A stretch of 54,259 nucleotides of DNA from Ellagibacter isourolithinifaciens (GTDB taxonomy: Bacteria > Actinomycetota > Coriobacteriia > Coriobacteriales > Eggerthellaceae): assembly GCF_008831035.1 (NCBI RefSeq), contig NZ_WAJR01000013.1:1-54259 (forward strand), written 5' to 3'. The translations under genes and the position numbers were made by a program. Numbering within the stretch: position 1 is the first letter of the stretch; each line of letters starts with the position of its first letter. Below are positions 51,686 through 54,259 of this stretch, one piece after another. The notes beneath the pieces are model-generated. The model was given only the letters and a program-made list of their open reading frames with translations. It did not search any database and had not been told where the DNA came from.

Positions 51686-51790
51686 TGTTCCTATGGTTTT
51701 GTCAAGTGATTTCACTGGGATCACTTCCTGTATTTGACAACGCTGACGCTGGCCCCTTGGGGCCGGCATTTTTCTACTCAAGGCAGCTGG
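51686..51790. other. Right flank of the IS110 transposase (element end)
   Basis: 105 bases between the ISL3 break and the IS110 transposase stop. It contains an imperfect inverted repeat, TTGTCAAGTGATTT and GGGATCACTTCCTG followed by TTTGACAA, and a GGCCCC-n2-GGGGCC hairpin near 51752. This is likely one end of the IS110 element. Confidence 0.55.
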
Positions 51791-52957
51791 TCAGGCTGCG
51801 TAAGGGACCTTGTCCCTCATGATCGCGTATATGACCTTCAGTCTCTTTCTGGCCACAGCTTTCAAAGCCTCGCCGTGGCACATTCCCCGATCCCTGCATT
51901 TCCTGTAGTACTCGCCGAACCTGTTTCGGCTCCTCACCAGCGAGTTGCAGGAGAATATGAGCAGGTTCTTGAGCCTTTTGTTGCCTTGCCGGGATGCGCT
52001 GACCGACGAGATCGAGGTGCCCGATTGGCGATTGCGCGGCGCGATGCCGCAGTAGGACGCCAGGTGGTCATGGTCCGGGAAATCATCTATATGGATCCCT
52101 ATCACCAGCTCGGATGCGGTCCTCGGGCCGATTCCCGGCACGGTGAGCAGGCAGGCGTAGGTGCTGTCCGCCTCCAGAAGCGATGCGATCTCCGCATCCA
52201 GCCTCGCAACCTCGTCCGCTGCTTCCCTGATCCTGTGCGCCAGCAGCATGACCTGCGGATTCTCCGCCGAGACCTTGAAGGCCGACGGCCTGGAGGACTC
52301 GGAGATCGCATCCCATGCGGCATCCATCCCGGCCCTGTTCGCGCCACGCGTGACAGCCCCCATTGCGGCTTTGCCGGCATCGGCGATGCCCCATGGGCCG
52401 CCGAGCTTCTCGAGCATTGCGAGCCAATGGTCATTGCGCAGATCGCACTGAGCTTCGAAAGCCGGGCAAGACTCGAGAAGGATGCTCCTCAGCCTGTTCT
52501 TGTCGCGCGTGGCGCAGGCGATCAAGTGGTCCCTCTGCGCGGCCAGCGATCTGGCGGCCTCGAGCTTCTCATCGGGAGCGGAGATGGGCAGCAGCGCGTC
52601 CGGGATGCCCAGCGCCGTTTTGGCTATCACGAGGGCGTCGCGCTCGTCGGTCTTGGCGTCGCCCGCGAACAACTTGGACGCCTCATGCGCCGCGATGCCG
52701 GGCAGATACGCGACAGGCAGTCCTGCCAGCCTTGCGCGCCTGATGGGGAGCGATCCAATGTTGCGGACCTGGTCGACCACGACGAGCGTTTGCGGTCCAA
52801 CCTGCGAGAACAGCGCATCGAGTTCCTTCTCGGCATTGCCGACGGGTTTGTTCAAGGTGACTTCGCCGAGCCTTGTGGCGCAACAGGCCCAATGCGAGAA
52901 CTTGCCGACGTCCATGCCGAGGACGGCGGTGCATGAAGATGCTTCGGGGACCATCAT
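51791..52957 (-). CDS. IS110-family transposase (RuvC-like DEDD recombinase)
   Basis: A 388-residue recombinase. The N-terminal DEDD domain has GMDVGKFSHWACC, VVVDQ and DAKTDERDALVIAKTA. A helical linker follows. The C-terminal transposase domain has TVPGIGPRTASELVIGI, YCGIAPRNRQSGTSI and the presumed serine nucleophile in SVSASRQGNKRLKN. AGGAGG precedes the ATG. IS110 enzymes are guided by a bridge RNA encoded in the non-coding end of the element; here the structured leader is at 52958-53200. It looks intact. Confidence 0.93.
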   Translation of the reverse strand: MMVPEASSCTAVLGMDVGKFSHWACCATRLGEVTLNKPVGNAEKELDALFSQVGPQTLVVVDQVRNIGSLPIRRARLAGLPVAYLPGIAAHEASKLFAGDAKTDERDALVIAKTALGIPDALLPISAPDEKLEAARSLAAQRDHLIACATRDKNRLRSILLESCPAFEAQCDLRNDHWLAMLEKLGGPWGIADAGKAAMGAVTRGANRAGMDAAWDAISESSRPSAFKVSAENPQVMLLAHRIREAADEVARLDAEIASLLEADSTYACLLTVPGIGPRTASELVIGIHIDDFPDHDHLASYCGIAPRNRQSGTSISSVSASRQGNKRLKNLLIFSCNSLVRSRNRFGEYYRKCRDRGMCHGEALKAVARKRLKVIYAIMRDKVPYAA

Positions 52958-53200
52958 GGTGGTATCCTCCTAATCGTCGGTCGATCGGAGGCTGTCTACC
53001 TCGACACCCACATTACTTGGCCGTGGCGCTCTTTGGTCGGAGGAGCCCGGCAGTTTCCTATCAGTCGTTCGAGACAGCGACGCCCGCGTCGGCAACACCC
53101 CCCGGGCCCTCAAGGGGCAGGGGCAAATGGCCGTCCGCGGGCGCCCGATCGGCAGTCCCTCGGGACATACATCAATCGTAGTCCGACTTCTTTCGAGTGC
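52958..53200 (-). ncRNA. Candidate IS110 bridge RNA region
   Basis: Upstream of the transposase on the minus strand lie about 240 GC-rich bases with several stem-forming segments (for example GTCCCGAGGGAC, GCCGATCGGGC, CGGTCGATCG). IS110-group elements of the non-IS1111 type encode the bridge RNA between the element end and the recombinase start. The location fits; boundaries and target/donor loops are not resolved. Confidence 0.4.
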
Positions 53201-53487
53201 TCTGCTCTCGTCGAACTAACTTCATCTCAAACTGTAATGGGCTGTAAGGTTTCCTTGGAGGCGCATTGAAAACGTGAGCTCACGATAGAACATAGAAAAT
53301 GTTACTAGTCAATACGCAATTCAGAGAAAGTTAGATTTGCGGTTGAAAATATTTAGTGAGTGGTCAAAAAAGTATCCAAATATGGTTGCATTAGGCTACT
53401 AATAACGGTATCCTGAATGCGTTTTTTAGGGGAGCGGTTGCGGTGAAAAGGGGCACGGCGGCCATCAATTGAGAAAGGGGAATCTCA
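53201..53487. other. AT-rich intergenic region after the IS110 element
   Basis: About 290 bases, markedly less GC-rich than the rest of the window. It contains a 12-bp perfect palindrome CGTGAGCTCACG (53273-53284) and a promoter at 53386-53414. The outer IS110 end must lie near its left edge. No gene on either strand is convincing. Confidence 0.5.
53386..53414 (+). promoter_or_regulatory. Promoter of the 52-codon gene
   Basis: -35 TTGCAT (53386-53391) and -10 TATCCT (53409-53414) separated by exactly 17 bases, 74 bases upstream of the small gene's start codon. Confidence 0.5.
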
Positions 53488-53646
53488 ATGAATGCAGCAC
53501 TCGATAGGATCATGGAGGCTCGCAAGTACGACGGTGTTGCCGTGAAAGGCCAAAAAGTACCGCAGCCTTCGGGAAACCTGACGACTGCAGAGCATGATAA
53601 AGCGCGCGCTGGCTTGTTCCCGGCGCTCGTCGGCTCGGGCAAGTAG
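53488..53646 (+). CDS. Small orphan protein (52 residues)
   Basis: ATG 53488 with AAAGGGG at good spacing opens a 52-codon frame: MNAALDRIMEARKYDGVAVK..., PQPSGNLTTAEHDKARAG, ending LFPALVGSGK. It is soluble, mildly basic, with no Cys and no signal peptide. It has its own promoter-like sequence and a strong terminator 22 bases after the stop, so it is a complete small transcription unit. No family recognised. Confidence 0.55.
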   Translation: MNAALDRIMEARKYDGVAVKGQKVPQPSGNLTTAEHDKARAGLFPALVGSGK

Positions 53647-53667
53647 CGATTATTTTGCTTCGATGAC

Positions 53668-53712
53668 AAGGCCGGATCGGTTGCGAGGGGGCAACCGATC
53701 CGGCCTTTCTTG
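53668..53712 (+). terminator. Terminator of the 52-codon gene
   Basis: A perfect 17-bp stem AAGGCCGGATCGGTTGC (53668-53684 region) / GCAACCGATCCGGCCTT (53691-53707) with a short G-rich loop, followed by TCTTGT. It is one of the strongest hairpins in the window. Confidence 0.88.
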
Positions 53713-54248
53713 TACGGAGAGATCAAGATGCTTTGGGCGGACGAATAGGCTTCTTCTCTCCCAAACTTGGCGCTCTTGCCCTCTCCAATGGATGCGTCGC
53801 AATGGCGCAGGGCGCCAAAACCGTGTTCGTATCCATCGGCATCACCCCAATCTTTCAGGAGCGCCGCCCGACAAGCAAACACTGCGAAGCGCATTATACG
53901 CGAAGGTCCCTGTCGTTATATCTGACGCTGAGTGGCGGAGAGGTGCCCGTTCAGTTCTTCCTGGGCGCTTCCCGTCATATAGTGGCTCAGGTCTTGTAAT
54001 GGATGAGTTGCAACAGGCAGTCTCCTTCGTGCCCTCGAAGCGCTGAATGCCGAAGAGCCTGTTTGCGAAGCCGCCTTGAAACGCATGTGCGCGACTTTGC
54101 GAGAGCCGTCGCGCACTCGTTCGGAAGGTGACGTGCGAGTTAAGTTTTTGAGGAAAAACAGCCGAGAAATCTGCTAGCGAAGGAAAAGGGCCCTTCGGTA
54201 TGCTTGCGGGTGTCTAAGCCAAAGCAAGCGGGAGAAAGGCCCTTCGCG
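53713..54248. other. Gene-poor tail
   Basis: About 535 bases. Overlapping short frames exist on both strands, but none has a good start, ribosome-binding site or recognisable family. A plus-strand frame 54007-54177 (containing SLLRALEALNAEEPVCEAAL) looks protein-like but has no start codon and may be a gene remnant. The last 60 bases contain related strings, GGCCCTTCG at 54190-54198 and 54236-54244 with CTTGCGGG and CAAGCGGG between. Confidence 0.35.
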
Positions 54249-54259
54249 ATGAATCTTAC
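54249..54259 (+). CDS. Possible start of a gene cut by the window end
   Basis: ATGAATCTTAC at the extreme end, preceded by GGGAGAAAGG and repeat-like sequence that could be the end of an insertion sequence. Only three codons are visible, so this is a suggestion only. Confidence 0.2.

Noticed and set aside
53391-53894. A 167-codon minus-strand frame after the IS110 element
   Set aside because: It overlaps the small gene's promoter, coding region and terminator on the other strand and resembles no protein family.
1-54259. CRISPR arrays and tRNA genes
   Set aside because: I looked for regularly spaced repeats and for T-loop/anticodon patterns; none was convincing. A tRNA scan would settle this.

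Overview
The window is a high-GC bacterial chromosome segment whose gene content points to the class Coriobacteriia, most likely the family Eggerthellaceae (Eggerthella, Gordonibacter and Slackia relatives). The pointers are tandem molybdopterin oxidoreductase modules with small Fe-S partners, oxalate/formate-type MFS transporters and a multi-TM LuxR regulator. These sit in a genome that otherwise has actinobacterial-style housekeeping genes. The assignment is inference from gene content; no marker gene was compared.

Layout, 1-9.8 kb: the 3' end of a 5S rRNA gene with a strong terminator, aspS, an intergenic block of modular repeats ending in a 49-bp-arm palindrome, and an RlmI-type 23S rRNA methyltransferase. 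A compact chaperone-like block follows (zinc-ribbon membrane protein, DUF5685 protein, J-domain protein, Hsp70). A radical SAM gene then reads on the minus strand.

9.9-27.4 kb: a TetR regulator divergent from the radical SAM gene, the SRP RNA gene, a DedA protein, and dnaX-ybaB-recR. Then come a MobB-MobA fusion with a multi-cluster ferredoxin-like protein, a polar amino-acid ABC transporter, an HtrA-type protease, and the envelope/translation run pyrH-frr-uppS-cdsA-dxr.

27.4-38.4 kb: a 1547-residue sortase-anchored surface protein on the minus strand sits between dxr and the rseP-type protease, which are usually neighbours. Next are a HAD phosphatase, a CmpB-family membrane protein, metA with a small overlapping gene, and rplM-rpsI.

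38.4-51.7 kb is the most unusual part. It is bounded by the two halves of one ISL3-family transposase in permuted order: the C-terminal half lies on the left and the N-terminal half on the right, meeting at the same codon. Each half carries the matching terminal inverted repeat facing inward. Inside are a truncated TDT transporter, two MFS transporters and a perfect 23-bp palindrome. Two tandem modules follow, each a Cys-rich mini-protein, a Mo-bisMGD enzyme and a two-cluster ferredoxin subunit. A third MFS gene with a broken 3' end and a LuxR-type membrane regulator with a broken 5' end complete the segment. The organisation resembles gut Coriobacteriia gene clusters for reductive metabolism of catechols and related small aromatics, but the substrate cannot be read from sequence. 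The MobB-MobA protein at 15.7 kb would supply the cofactor these enzymes need.

51.7-54.3 kb: an IS110-family element abuts the ISL3 break point and has a GC-rich structured leader, where a bridge RNA would be expected. After it come an isolated 52-codon gene with its own promoter and terminator, and a gene-poor tail.
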